A stretch of DNA of 61,839 nucleotides from Triparma columacea (lineage: Eukaryota > Sar > Bolidophyceae > Parmales > Triparmaceae): the NCBI GenBank assembly GCA_030267965.1, contig BRYA01000200.1, forward strand, positions 7,171 to 69,009, given 5' to 3'. Below, piece by piece: positions 33,213-44,700 of the stretch (within the stretch, counting starts at the first letter, position 1; each line of letters starts with the position of its first letter). The notes under the pieces are model-generated. The model ran no database searches. It was not told the origin of the DNA and saw only the letters and a program-made list of their open reading frames with translations. The position numbers and the translations under genes are program-made.

Positions 33213-33506
33213 CCTGACCTCTTTCAGAATTAGATCAAAATGTGTGCGAGGTTGAGGTCGACAAAGATGGAAACCCCCTCCCCCCATTAAATCAAATGAT
33301 CTTTTTGAACCAAAACAAACTTAACGTAACTCCCGAAAATAACTCCCGAAAAATATGCAACCAAAACACCCAAAACGAAGGGACACAGAAGAAGATTGAG
33401 GTGAGACTGGAGGCAGTCTTCACAACGCCTCCGTCACCCCCCTACCCCCCCCTTAAATCCTCCTTCCTCGCCCCTTCCCACCCTCCCCATTACCCCCCCG
33501 CCTCCA

Positions 33507-36500
33507 TCACCCCCCGAACGCCTTCCTAATTCTCTCGATCTTCCTCCTAATCTTGTTCCTCGCTAGCCTCATCCTCACGAGACTCTGCACAATGACGACC
33601 GCCCTAAGCGCGAAGTAGTACCTCCAGTACTGCGCGTACGACCTGAAGTCCCTCTGAATGATCGTCGCGCAGACCCCTAGCACCTCGATCTCCGTCCGAA
33701 CGCAGTGACCCCTCCAGACACGTTGGACCTCCCTGGCGCAGTAGAGCTTTACGTAGACCATCCTGGCGAGGAACCCCCGAGTTACCTGGGATATCCTGGT
33801 GGCCATCCTGTCGGCGAAGTGGTAAGTTTCGTAAGCGATTCGGCCGCGGGCCTTTGCCTGGATGATTACTGACGCCTTCTTCATTCGCTCCCACTCTCTG
33901 CTCGTCTTCCGCCCCTTGAAGTTAGCTTGTATCATGGCGGCTGCGTAGTGGTCGACTCCCAGGATCTCCCTGTCGATCCAACCCCGAACGACACGTTGGA
34001 GGGTAACCGCGGAAGCGGAACGCTGCAGGAGCATGATCTCCTTCCACTTAATCAGACACCTCCTGTGGGCAACGCGGAGAGAGTGTGAGGGTTACGCGGA
34101 AATCGTTTTAGAGTTTGTTGCCTCACACGCGCGCGCTCTTTCGATTCGACATCCCTTCTCTGCCCCCCACTTCCCTCACCTCTTCCCTCTCGCTAAGAAT
34201 CCCCTTACAACCCTTGTAATGTTCTGTGCCGCGAGGATCTTGATTTTGAACCACCAGAACTCGGTGTACCTCCTGAACGCCGCCTGAATCTGCTCGGTCG
34301 GGCGGGGGCGAATGGAATGCTATGAGCGAGTGCGCGAGGTTCGAGCAGCCGGCGAGTAGAACTATCCGGCTTCCTTTTTTCTCACCTTTGTAGCCGCTTC
34401 GTTCTTTCTCCTTTTCTCGTTGCGGACGGACTTACCCCTCCATACCTTTTGGATTTCCGAAGCAAGGTAGCCCTTCAGATATATCATCAGGACAATCTCA
34501 TGTGACTTGAAGGACCGGTAGACGCACTGGATCCTCCTCGCGCTAGTGAATTGAACGTACCGAAGCTTGACTTGGCTCATCCTTACGAATGACTGGATCC
34601 TCTTTGCGCTTTTGTACTGTGCGTACCTGACCCTAGCCTGCTCCATCCTGACGAATGACTGGATCCTCTTTGCGCTTTTGTACTGTTTGTACCTGACCCT
34701 CGCCTGCCCCATCCTGACGAATGCCTGGATCCTCCTCACGAAGGTGTACTGTGTGTACCTGACCCTAGCCTGTTCCATCCTGACGATAGCCTGAATCCTC
34801 CTCGCGCCCGTGTACCGTTTGTACCTGACCCTAGCCTGTTCCATCCTGACGATAGCCTGAATCCTCCTCGCGCCTGTGTACCGTTTGTACCTGACCCTAG
34901 CCTGTTCCATCCTGACGATAGCCTGAATCCTCCTCGCTTCTGTGTACCGTTTGTACCTGACCCTAGCCTGCCTCACCCTTAACGCTCTCTGTATTACCGT
35001 CGCCCCTACCTCCCACGACTTCTTGGTCACGCTGAACGTTAGCCTCATCCTGTGGGACCGAAATGCCCTCTGCACCTGGAGCGCGTTCTGAGAGTACACG
35101 AGGATCGCCTCGCGGGTTGTGTAACCACGGTAACGAGCCTGGAGGAGGGAGAAACCAAGGCGGGCGACTTGGAGGGTGGCGCGGAAGGGGGCGGTGGAAG
35201 AAATTCGGGACAGGTGCCTTTCGAGGTACACTACTGTGATAGCGTAAGGAAGCAGGGCGATTGTCTTGGTGATCTTGGATCTGGGTTGGGGAAAATATTA
35301 GAAGATCTAAGGGGTGAAAGGGGGACAGTATGGTCGTCAGGACGATAACTCACCTCCACCAAGTCTGAATCTTCGATGCGGGTGGGTTAAGTAGTAGTTT
35401 CGCGTGGTACTTTAGGTAGTCTGACTTCTCAGTCTCCGCCTCGATCAGTGTGTCCGGGCAGTTGGCACCGTGGAGGAAGTAGGAGGCGTTTGGGTGGGGG
35501 ACGGACTTGATTGAGATGCGGTACTTTGCGAGTGAGATTAGTGACTTTACGAAGTTCGTATGTGGCTCCCTGAGAGGTCTGTATTTCGTGGGTATTGTTG
35601 TCTTCTTTCCGTTGCCTCCGAAAAGTCCCATGTTACCTCTCACGAGTTTTTCCCTCTCCTTCTCCCTCTTCAGTTTCTCCTTCCTGTCCCTAATCGCCAC
35701 CTGCAGTCTCCTCCTCTGTCCCAGTTTCATCCCCAGTTCCTTCAAGTCCTCTTCCTTAAGTACCTTAAGTCCCTCCATTCCCCATATACCGTTGTCCTGT
35801 AGGTTCCCTAAGAAGTCCTGAGCCCCCGCGCTCTCAAGCACGATCTTCATCTCCCTGTGGTCCGATATTTTCTCCTGCCTCCTCCTCTCTTCCTCCATGT
35901 TTTCGTAGGTCTCCCTGTGCTTGGAGGCCCACCTTTCCAATGGGAAGTCAAGAGGTCCTTCCTCCGGATATTCGCGCTCCTCAGCTATGCTTTCTACTAC
36001 GGTGCCTCGGAACCTGATGTCTAGGTCCTTCTTGCCTCTGTGTACTTTCTTCTTCCCCCGTCTCCTCGTCTGTTCCTTGGATCCCTTTTCTGAAGCGTTC
36101 CCTTGTTCCGTCGGGTGCGAAGAGCCTGAAGACGACGTGCCTGAACCGTTGGTTGAACCGTTGGAAGACATGTAGTCCTCAACGCTTCCCCTCCTACGTC
36201 TGCGCTTCGGTTTCTTTTTGGAACCCGATGTTGCAGCGGAGGAGGCGACTGTCGACGCGGAGGGGGGGGGAGGATGGATACTCAAAGGGTCCATTGTCAC
36301 CTCGGATACTATTGAAGGGTTGGGGTTAAGTGAAATCCGGTAGAAGGCTGTGTGTGTGTGGGGGGGGGGGGGGAGGCGGTGGCGAAAGGGGGCGTGGGTT
36401 AAGGAAGGGGTTTTAAACGGAGGGGTTGCCGTTTGTTCACCTTGTCCTCTCGAAAATTTTCGTGCCCTTCGGAAAACTCACTTCTATCTTGACTTCGTGT

Positions 36501-37163
36501 TCCAGCTGACTTCGTCTCATCACTCTCGCTCGTCTCCTTCCTCTTCTCATCCCCCTTATCCCTTCCCTTCACTACCTCCACCGCCTCACTCCTTACAAGG
36601 TCCTTTACAACAGCCTCATCACTAGTCTCCCTACTCTTCGCCTCCTCTTTCCCCTTTATTCCCGTGGGTTCTCCGCTCCTCAAGCTCCCTGTCCCCGTGT
36701 CCTTGACCCCGGCTTTGAGTTTCCCCTCAACTCTTTCCCAGAACATTCCTAAAGAGATCACGCTGCTCATCCCTTCCGTACCGTTTGCTGCCGGTTGCGA
36801 GGCTTTGTCACCGTTGTTCTTACTTGTGGCTCGAGCGACCGCTTTGTTGTCTTTGGTATTGGTTGAATTATTGGATGAATTTGTTGATGATTTTTCACCC
36901 GCAGAGACCTTTACTTCACCACCCTTTGACGAGCTTTTGCCGTCGCTATGGTGACTGCGTGATCCTTCTGTTGATTTCTCATCTTTAGGGTCCTTCGTTT
37001 GGGCTTCGGCTTGGGATTCTGCTTGGTTTAGTTTTAATGAGAATGAGTTTGTCGTTTGGAGATTTTCAATCACTACTTGATCAAACCCCCCAACGCAATT
37101 TGTCGTCAGACTAGCAATCATTCGATCGAATTTAGAGGTTGTGGGGGAGTGCGATCCGCTCAT
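33507..37163 (-). CDS. SAM-domain protein with long IQ-motif array
   Basis: Exons 36482-37163, 35354-36308, 34386-35280, 34180-34289 and 33507-34062 give 1065 residues in phase. Exon 1 is Ser/Lys/Glu-rich and disordered; a phase-1 intron with a TAG acceptor joins it, but the gene could instead begin at ATG 36294. Exon 2 holds a SAM-like domain (FLGNLQDNGIWGMEGLKVL, then DLKELGMKLGQRRRL) and ends in KIQTWWR, the first IQ-like helix. Exons 3-5 hold many IQ calmodulin-binding motifs (RRIQAIVRMEQARVRY, VVRGFLARGK, LQRVVRGWI, MIQANFKGRK). Eight lie in near-perfect 22-residue repeats. IQ arrays bind calmodulin or myosin-type light chains along one helix, and SAM domains oligomerise. A cytoskeletal, centrosomal or flagellar scaffold is likely. 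Confidence 0.82.
34560..34990. repeat. 66-bp tandem repeat encoding IQ motifs
   Basis: About six and a half direct copies of a 66-bp unit inside the IQ gene encode 22-residue IQ units. Central copies (about 34790-34950) are almost identical and outer copies diverge, which points to recent expansion from the middle. Confidence 0.85.
36350..36374. repeat. TG run followed by poly-G
   Basis: A short GT microsatellite passes straight into 14 consecutive G. It lies in the first intron of the IQ gene, where on the coding strand it forms a C/CA polypyrimidine tract. Confidence 0.85.
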
Positions 37164-38730
37164 TGTTTAAATGAGGGCCAAAAATTAGCTTTTGGGTTTT
37201 GGGTTTTTGGAAAAGAACGTTCGAGAATTCAAGAAAATGGCACATTCCATGGGCGTGTCACTGGGGCTCTCTTGGAATAGATCGAGCCTATTTTGGGAAA
37301 AGGTCCCAGAGTTTTCAACTTACCGTTTTACTTCTTCTCCCGTATCAAGGGTAAATATTGATTACTTGATCCCGGAGTCCTCTTAAAAGTCCCGTTAAAT
37401 GTCATCCGATGGAGAAATGGCCAGAGGCTTTCAGCGACTCGGGGAGGGAAAGGAAGAATTGTGGCTCCACATCGAAGGTAGGGAAGGTTAGAAGGTATCT
37501 GAGAGATATTGAATACGTATTACACAGCAAGACGCGGTTATGCTTCCCCAAACTGCAATATTAGTGAATATTAGTGTGTTTTGGTTGCCCATCTGGGGGA
37601 GAAGATAAGTAAAAGAATGAAAGACGTACGTTAATAGCAACTCTATTATGGTAGAGAGTCGATAGAAATGCGATAGACCGGTTTACTAAATATTAAGCTC
37701 TGAAAATGTCCATAAACTTCAGAATAAACAATTTCACTACCCTACTCCTTGAGGAAGCTGAGTTGGGTCAGAGTGATTTTTTCAATGACAAATTTAAACG
37801 AAAAGATGCCGACGTATCGTGGTAAATTTTTAGTGATGGGTAGAACTATAACAGCGCTTTCACGGAATTCTTTCGAACTTAATTTTTGCGGTCGTAAAAG
37901 CATCTAAAATTGGTATAGAAGTAGACATGGTTTCTGCTTTTTCATGGTGTTAACGACGTTTGTTTTTATTTCTCGTACTACGATACCAAAACAGTAATAA
38001 ATACAAGAGTTGGGGTCGAATAGATGATGCGCAACGACGTAATTAATATGATTTTTTTTTGCACCAAAAATGATCACTTTCAACCAAAGAGTTGAAGGAC
38101 TCTTCTAAGTAGATTTCCTTAATTTTGTCGGGAAGTGTAGGATAGATGAGGCAACCATATCCCGGTTTCGAGGATTTCAGGAAAGTTAGGGCACAGCTTT
38201 CTTTAATTATTTCTCAAGGTCCGGAGTGGGGTGTTTTGAGAGAAGGAGGTTAAATGGTTGGAAGAGTTAGGAAAATGGGATCGAATGGTAGTACTCGATA
38301 GACGACTTCGCGGGCAACATAGCTCCGCTTTTTGATCCCATTTTCGTTGAAACCTTGAGGAGCCAGAGGCCTAGGAAGGGATAGTCTCGGGGTTTTGGGG
38401 GAGGGAATGTTCTAATTTGTTCCCTCAATATGGCCCTTCGCTCAAGCGACGCTACGATGTTGATAATTATAATACCGCAGAACTAGCCCATGCTTTATTT
38501 TCCCAAAAAACGTACCTTATGGTATTTTGGCTTGAGAGCATTTAAAAACTCCAGAAATGATCGATTCCAAGAGAGCCCATGCCTTAAAAAAGTAAAAAAA
38601 AAGAGTTGGCTTCGATCTAAAATCAAAACGTTTTAGTATCCGTCTGGGTATTGTCAGCGAACAGCCGAATGCAGTAAATGCCCTGCTCATGTGTTCCTTT
38701 GTAAACCCCCCTTCCCCCAACCCCTACAAC
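37164..38730. other. Gene-free interval of 1.5 kb
   Basis: No ORF with coding character, no splice-bounded frame and no RNA gene was recognised on either strand. Composition is more AT-rich and mixed than in neighbouring genes. No terminal inverted repeat, poly-A tail or target-site duplication of a mobile element could be found by eye. Confidence 0.5.
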
Positions 38731-39642
38731 CTACCCGATAAACAATCTACCTTTCCCGGTATCATTTTTCATCGGGAATCCCTTTTTCCCCCATCTCCCC
38801 AGGTATTCTTCGTTCCTAACTCTATCATCATCCTTCGGCTGTTTTACCACTAACCTAATTTTCTCGAAGAAGTGATATGCCTTCTCATAAACCTTTGAGC
38901 TTGCTCCGACTTGTTTGTTTTTGTAGTTCATTAACCTCGTACCATCGTACTGCTCTTGTTTAAGGAAGTTTGTAATGGATGGTACGGAGCATCCTATCAT
39001 TTTACCGAAGGCTGTTTTAGTTGATAGGGAATCGAGTAAGAAGGCATCGATCTTATTCTGAACTTCTTCAACGGTGTCGTAGATCTCGGGGACCTCGACG
39101 TAGGAGAGCTCGCCCATTTCACTCAACAACTTAGCCGTCAAACCAGGCTTTGTTTGTCTCAGCATTTCCAGATAGATATCCGGCCTCTCCTCAATGGCTT
39201 TAATCAATTCACGACGGCTCTCTTCTTGATCGTCTGTCCTGTCTTCGCTCTCCAGTTTCCGCCGGTGGTAGTCTAGAATTTCCTTCTCCCTCCTTTTCTT
39301 TGCGCTCTCCTTTGGCTGCTCTCTCTCTTTTCTTCTCTCCTCCTCAAATTGTGCCGCTACTTCCAGATATATATCCGGCACCTCCTCAATGTATTTAATC
39401 AATTGACGTTCAACTTCGGCATCCTCCTGTGCACCTGTGCTCTTCCTCTTAAAAGTCCGATGGTGGTAGTCGAGGATTTCCTGTGTCCTCTTTCTCTTTG
39501 CGCTCTCCTTCTCCTTCTCCTCTGACGAGTCCTCCGAGAAGAGCTCAGGTCTGGTTTCAAGCAACAGTGTCATGTCACCTCCATACATGAGCGCCTCCTG
39601 AAGAGAGGAGGCACTCTGTTGCAGTTTGGAAAGCGAGCTCAT
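38731..39642 (-). CDS. DUF7726-like protein with two diverged direct repeats
   Basis: Single exon, 303 residues. Residues 40-115 and 115-175 are copies of one unit: a KRRxKEILDYHRR helix, an acidic linker, then RELIKAIEERPDIYLE. The C-terminal part (about 190-275) reads KIDAFLLDSLSTKTAFGKMIG, CSVPSITNFL, then VYEKAYHFFEKIRLV. This resembles the DUF7726 pattern of fungal proteins, a compact helical domain like a helix-turn-helix. DNA binding is therefore possible but unproven. No signal peptide or membrane span is seen; Lys/Arg clusters could serve as nuclear signals. Confidence 0.7.
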   Translation of the reverse strand: MSSLSKLQQSASSLQEALMYGGDMTLLLETRPELFSEDSSEEKEKESAKRKRTQEILDYHHRTFKRKSTGAQEDAEVERQLIKYIEEVPDIYLEVAAQFEEERRKEREQPKESAKKRREKEILDYHRRKLESEDRTDDQEESRRELIKAIEERPDIYLEMLRQTKPGLTAKLLSEMGELSYVEVPEIYDTVEEVQNKIDAFLLDSLSTKTAFGKMIGCSVPSITNFLKQEQYDGTRLMNYKNKQVGASSKVYEKAYHFFEKIRLVVKQPKDDDRVRNEEYLGRWGKKGFPMKNDTGKGRLFIG

Positions 39643-40003
39643 GATAAGAGAGTATGTAGAGGTTATGAGTTGTGTGTGTGTAGTAGATGGGGTCTGATAA
39701 TGTGTAATAAGATCGAATAGATAAGATTGAGTGGTAGATTAAAAGTGTGTTGTTGTTAATTTTGGTTTGGAGTTTGAATAGTGATTCTTTCCAGTTTCCA
39801 GATTTCAGCATTCAGCATTTCCGCATTTCCCCATAATTTCCTCCAATTCTCAGTTTTTGTTTATACGCGATTACAATCATTCTGTATAGTTGTTAATCCT
39901 CGTAGTGTTCAATAAGTTGGATATAGGGTATTATCGAGTTAAAAGGAGTTAAAGGGGGTCTAAAATTGGTGTTTATCAGTCAGCAATCATCGAGAGGTTG
40001 TGA
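39643..40003. other. Divergent intergenic region
   Basis: This 361-bp AT-rich region separates the starts of two divergent genes and must contain both promoters. A GTGTGTGTGT run lies at about 39670. No further feature was recognised. Confidence 0.5.
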
Positions 40004-41521
40004 ATGGGGCTAATTATATCCATCATCTTTACGTTATTATACACGTTAGTAGCTATATTAACGACACATACTACAACATCATTTATATATCCTAACCATA
40101 AGAACAATTATAAACGTTTGGGGAAACGTACTCAACACATTCAACACATTCAGCACAATCAACACATTCAACAACTATCATCTTCCTTTGATGACTCCAT
40201 CGATGACTCCTTTGATGACTCGTCCTCATCCTCACCCTCATCCTCACTTGAAGAGTCATTTGAAGAGTCATTATCATCATTAATATCATCATCATTCTTC
40301 CCATCTTCTCCAAATACTCCTACTCCTACACCAACCACTACTACACCCACTACTACTACACCCACACCCACACCCACACCCACACCCACTACACCAATAC
40401 CACCATTCAATCAATCAATACCATTCAGTAAACTAACCTCCCTCTTATCCTCCTCAACATCCTCATCCGCAACCCCTCCATCCCCAACATTAACCCCAAC
40501 GCCTGATTTAACCTCCCCCCCCTCATCAATATCCCTCCGTTCCTTCAACGACGAGTTAGAGGAACTTGAGAACTACGAATTCAGAGAAGGTTGGGGTAAA
40601 GGTATAATAGGACTAGACTTTGACTCCAACCGTAACAACGATTGGACTGTCACTGATAATGAGAACGAACCTAACACTAACACAGAGGCGGGGGTGAAAT
40701 TCAACGCAATTAACAAGGACAAGTCACAAACCCCTACTTCTCAAACAACCGTTTCATCTACGACGTCGGAAGAAGTATGTCCAAAATGTCACTCCTCCAC
40801 CACACCATCAGACACATTCTACTTAAAACAATACTCCTACTGTCAATCATGTCGTAGCGATATGTTGAGTAGGGACTTTGGTGAAGTTAACGTTAAAGGG
40901 GAAGATGAATGGGATAGGAAAAGACGCATGAGAGGTGGGGAATATAGGGAAATATGGAAAAGTGAAGGTGGGAATAAGCCGGGTAGGGGTGGTAGGGATT
41001 ACGGTGTTAGAGGTGTTAAGTACTCAGCCGGTACTTCATTTGTGAGGGGTAGGGGTGGGGGGAGGATAGAGTTCGGCGAAGGGGAGGAGGAGGAGGAAGA
41101 GGATGGTTTTGGGTATGTGCTTTTTAACGAAGTTGAGGAGGATATTATGAGGGATATCGGGGAGGACGAAGACGATGGTAGGGATGACTTTAGCAAGGTT
41201 GAGGGGATTGGGGAAGCGAAGGAAATTATTGAGGGTCTGAAAGATGAGGTTAAGGAATATAGGAAGTTCTGTAGGATGCTTTTGAGGAGATTAGAAGAAT
41301 TTGAAAGGAGGGAAGGTGAAGGTACTGAAAGTTCCAACAACATAGCTCTACAACAGAACCAACAACACAATAGAAGAGGGGGGGGAAGGGAGTGGGAACC
41401 TAAAGGCGTGAATGAAGGGGTTTGGGAAAAAGTTGTAGACCCGGATGACGGAGACACTTTCTGGATGAACGTTGAAACGGGGGAACAGAAATGGGATGGT
41501 GAGGAAGGGGGAGAGGTGTAA
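40004..41521 (+). CDS. Probable plastid protein with CxxC zinc ribbon and WW-like end
   Basis: Single exon, 505 residues. The N-terminus has a hydrophobic signal (GLIISIIFTLLYTLVAIL) followed by TTTSFIYPNHKNNYKRLGKR, a Phe-led basic stretch typical of plastid import in red-lineage algae. Residues 55-180 are Ser/Thr/Pro low complexity, including CCCACA-type DNA repeats. A CPKC...CQSC pair (about 258-283) forms a zinc ribbon. An acidic block and a coiled coil (EIIEGLKDEVKEYRKFCRML) follow. The last 35 residues (VWEKVVDPDDGDTFWMNVE, then TGEQKW) match a WW-type fold. No known family was recognised. The zinc ribbon and WW end suggest a protein- or RNA-binding adaptor in the plastid. Confidence 0.68.
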   Translation: MGLIISIIFTLLYTLVAILTTHTTTSFIYPNHKNNYKRLGKRTQHIQHIQHNQHIQQLSSSFDDSIDDSFDDSSSSSPSSSLEESFEESLSSLISSSFFPSSPNTPTPTPTTTTPTTTTPTPTPTPTPTTPIPPFNQSIPFSKLTSLLSSSTSSSATPPSPTLTPTPDLTSPPSSISLRSFNDELEELENYEFREGWGKGIIGLDFDSNRNNDWTVTDNENEPNTNTEAGVKFNAINKDKSQTPTSQTTVSSTTSEEVCPKCHSSTTPSDTFYLKQYSYCQSCRSDMLSRDFGEVNVKGEDEWDRKRRMRGGEYREIWKSEGGNKPGRGGRDYGVRGVKYSAGTSFVRGRGGGRIEFGEGEEEEEEDGFGYVLFNEVEEDIMRDIGEDEDDGRDDFSKVEGIGEAKEIIEGLKDEVKEYRKFCRMLLRRLEEFERREGEGTESSNNIALQQNQQHNRRGGGREWEPKGVNEGVWEKVVDPDDGDTFWMNVETGEQKWDGEEGGEV

Positions 41522-41788
41522 GGGAGGGATGATAGTGTATGTTATAGTTGAATTTAAACAACAGATGTAGACGAACGTGGTTGTTTTCGGGAGACACACT
41601 TTTTACTCCCTCCATTTCGGATCCAAGCCCAAGCCAGAACCCCGCAGTACCTGGACCTGGCAAAAATTACCGATCCTGGGGGTGGCAGACCGAACCAAGT
41701 CAACCTTGACCACTCCCCGCCCCCCCCCCCCCCTTCCCCTCCCCCCTGATCCCTCCAACCTCTTCTCCCCCCTCCTATCCATAAAACA

Positions 41789-44700
41789 ATGGACCAGTCA
41801 ACAACCGAGCCGGCTCTCACAGCCCTACCCTCATCCTCATCATCAGCCCCTAGTCCAAGGCCCCCCCCCGCCCCCCCAATCACAGGGCACGAGCATGCCG
41901 TACACACGACGAAGCGTCGAGGCTTACCTGGAAAGGATAAGCGCCAGTCAGTTACAACAAATTGGGATCTGGTACGGATTCAATATACAAACACCAAACC
42001 ACGATACAACCTCGAAACCTAACCCCCCCCCCCCCACACACACAGACTGACGTCAAGAACGTTGTGTACGGTCGAAGGCCTCATCTGAGTGTGTCAACCT
42101 CTCACCATTCTTCATTGTCCCGGTCAAGCACTTCCCATACTCGAGCCCATAGATCCAGCACCGCGCAGCATCAAAAGCAGAGCGTGATGCCCCAGCTGCA
42201 GGATGATAAGGAGGAGGAAAAGGTAAGATTAAGGGGTGGTTGGAAAAGGAACTTAATAAACCCACCCACACCCTCCTCATTCCTCCCCCCATCCCCAAAC
42301 CCTCGCGTGTAGATTGCAAACATCCAAACAAGCGAGCGTCGTCGCCGTCGCGAGAGCATCGCCAGTCGCCGTGCAACCAAGGCCACCTCCTCCGCCGTTG
42401 CCTCCGAGCCCAACTCCCCCCTAACAGCCTTTGAGATAGAGCACGTAGAAACATCCCAGAACGCATTAAAGTACCATATATTCAGCAAGTCCCCTACCTC
42501 GCAGCCTAGGAACCTCGTTGAGAGGATTGTTATGGCGAAGATATGGAGCACTGAAGACGAGTTTGAGATTGCGCCTTTTTATAGGTGGTGTTTGTTCGCG
42601 GTGCCTACTATTAATTTCGTGCTTATGTTACTTTCGCTTGTACTACCGGGAGCGAACAGCGAGGTGAGCCCCCCCCCCCAACCTAAATTCATGTCGAGCA
42701 AGCAGACCTCTTTTTTTGTAGGGGCTCTTCAACCTCTTCTCCCCCCAACGTCTTCTCCCCAACCTCGTTCTAACTAATTTTTATCGTTGCTCCTCCCCTA
42801 CCCCCCACACAGATATGGTCGTACATATCGTATTGCATAGCCCCCTTCGCGACCGTGTGCACGGCAATACACGTAATGAGCAGACCTAAAAGGTGGAAGA
42901 ATTTGCACGAGGAGGTGAGAAGCTTAAATTCTTAAAACTTACCCGAAACTTTCATTTCTCTTCGCTCACACAATCTTCCCCCTCCTCCCCCCCCACCTTG
43001 ACATATAGGTATGCATGGCGAGCCTGGCGATCTTAATCCCCCTCCTCATGGCGATCGGCGTCCAGTTCAAGTACAAGGAGAGAAAAGCTGGCTTCATCCA
43101 GTACGCGCAGACCGTCTACACAGTCGGCGCCTTCCTCATGGTGGCCATCGGGGGACCGTTCATGTCGAAGAGTGTTAGGCACGCGCTCGCGTTCTACTCT
43201 GACGAGAAGGTAAAGGAGCACCTCAGGGGCAAGGTGTTCTTAGGGGGATTCTCCATGCTAATATCTGTCCTCTACCTCGTGCTTGAGTCGGGGGGGTGCG
43301 TGGCGAGTCACATTGGGGCGAGCGTTGATTTTATGCTGGACGATAAGGAGCTTGGGTGCAACGGTATAAAGGGACCGAACTACGCGGTGGGGATGCACCT
43401 GGCGTGCGTGTTTGTGTACTCGGTGGCGTTCGGACCGTTCAACGGACTGAGCATGAGCCAGATTATGAGACTTAACATGACCAATTTACAGAGGATTGAA
43501 GGGTTCCTATTCGGAGTCGCGTCGTGTATTGCGCTTTTCCTGTTCGGGAGCAAGAGGATGGGACCGCTCCCACCCAACTACGAAAAGGTGAGAAGAAAAA
43601 TATAAACAGGAGGAGGAACAAGAGGACAGTCGCAATAGGGAAGAAGAGCGCGCCGCGAAGACGACACACTAACGCAACCGGCTTGCTCCGCTCCCGCACT
43701 TGTCTCCCCACAGCTTATGGGTTCGGTGTACACGTGCTGGTTCTTTATTTACCTTTTCGAATTTTACCACGTCTACAATATTATAGCAATGCAGAAGCTG
43801 AGGAAAGAGGACATCAAGAACGAGACGGAGAGAACCATCAGAGAGGTCGTGAAGAACCTCGGCGACGAGTACTCGACCGACAACCCTTGTCTGGAGTTGG
43901 AGCCCGGCAAGGAGCAGGTGTTGCACTTTAACCTTGAGGGCGGCGCCGGCGGCGGCAAAGACGGTAAAGACCTGCATAAGCCAATTGGGAAGGCTGCCCT
44001 GCCAATCAACAAAAAGAGTAACGCAGACGTTCTAAAGCGCTTCAATAGCACCCCGATAGCCCACCCCGAGCAGATATTGTTCTCCCCCCCCAAGAGGGGC
44101 AGCGTTGAAACCGTAGGAGCAGAAGAGGGGGACAGCAGCCCGAAAGGAAGAGAAATTTTAGCTGATGCGAGGCTTGGGCACCGCGCTCTGTCCGATGGCA
44201 TTGAGATAAACGTCCGCCACGACTACGTTCAGAAGCAGCACACTGAAAGGGATCGTAGGAGAAGGTCCCTTTCGTTAGGTTCAGACGGCCCGGACTTCAT
44301 CGTCCGCAGCTGGCACCCTATATACAGGGTCCTGATTGTCCTTTTTTGCCTCATTGAAGGGGTAGCAGTAATCCTCGCTCACCACGAAGGCTTCAGCGAG
44401 GACACTGGAGACTCAGTCTTGCTGGTTGTATGGGCAATGTGGCCGCTCTGCGGATTGCTCGTATCGAGCATTTTTCTCAGCGACCTCAGAGAGGAAGTCA
44501 AGTTCCCCAAATGTGAGCTTTTCTGCTTCCTGGTGGGAGGGTACTTTCCGTGGATGTATTCGGGAGCTTTTGGCTTCACCAGGGCGTTCGAAGGGACCTT
44601 GACAGCAATCCTCGTGCAGACTGGGTCGGTCATGATTGGCGTCTGCCTCCTCTATTTCTTGTGGGAGATTAGGAGGCAAATGAGAAACATGGACGAAGAT

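Noticed and set aside
37164..38730. Search for a mobile element in the 1.5-kb gene-free gap
   Set aside because: No coding relic, inverted terminal repeats or target duplications could be seen by eye.
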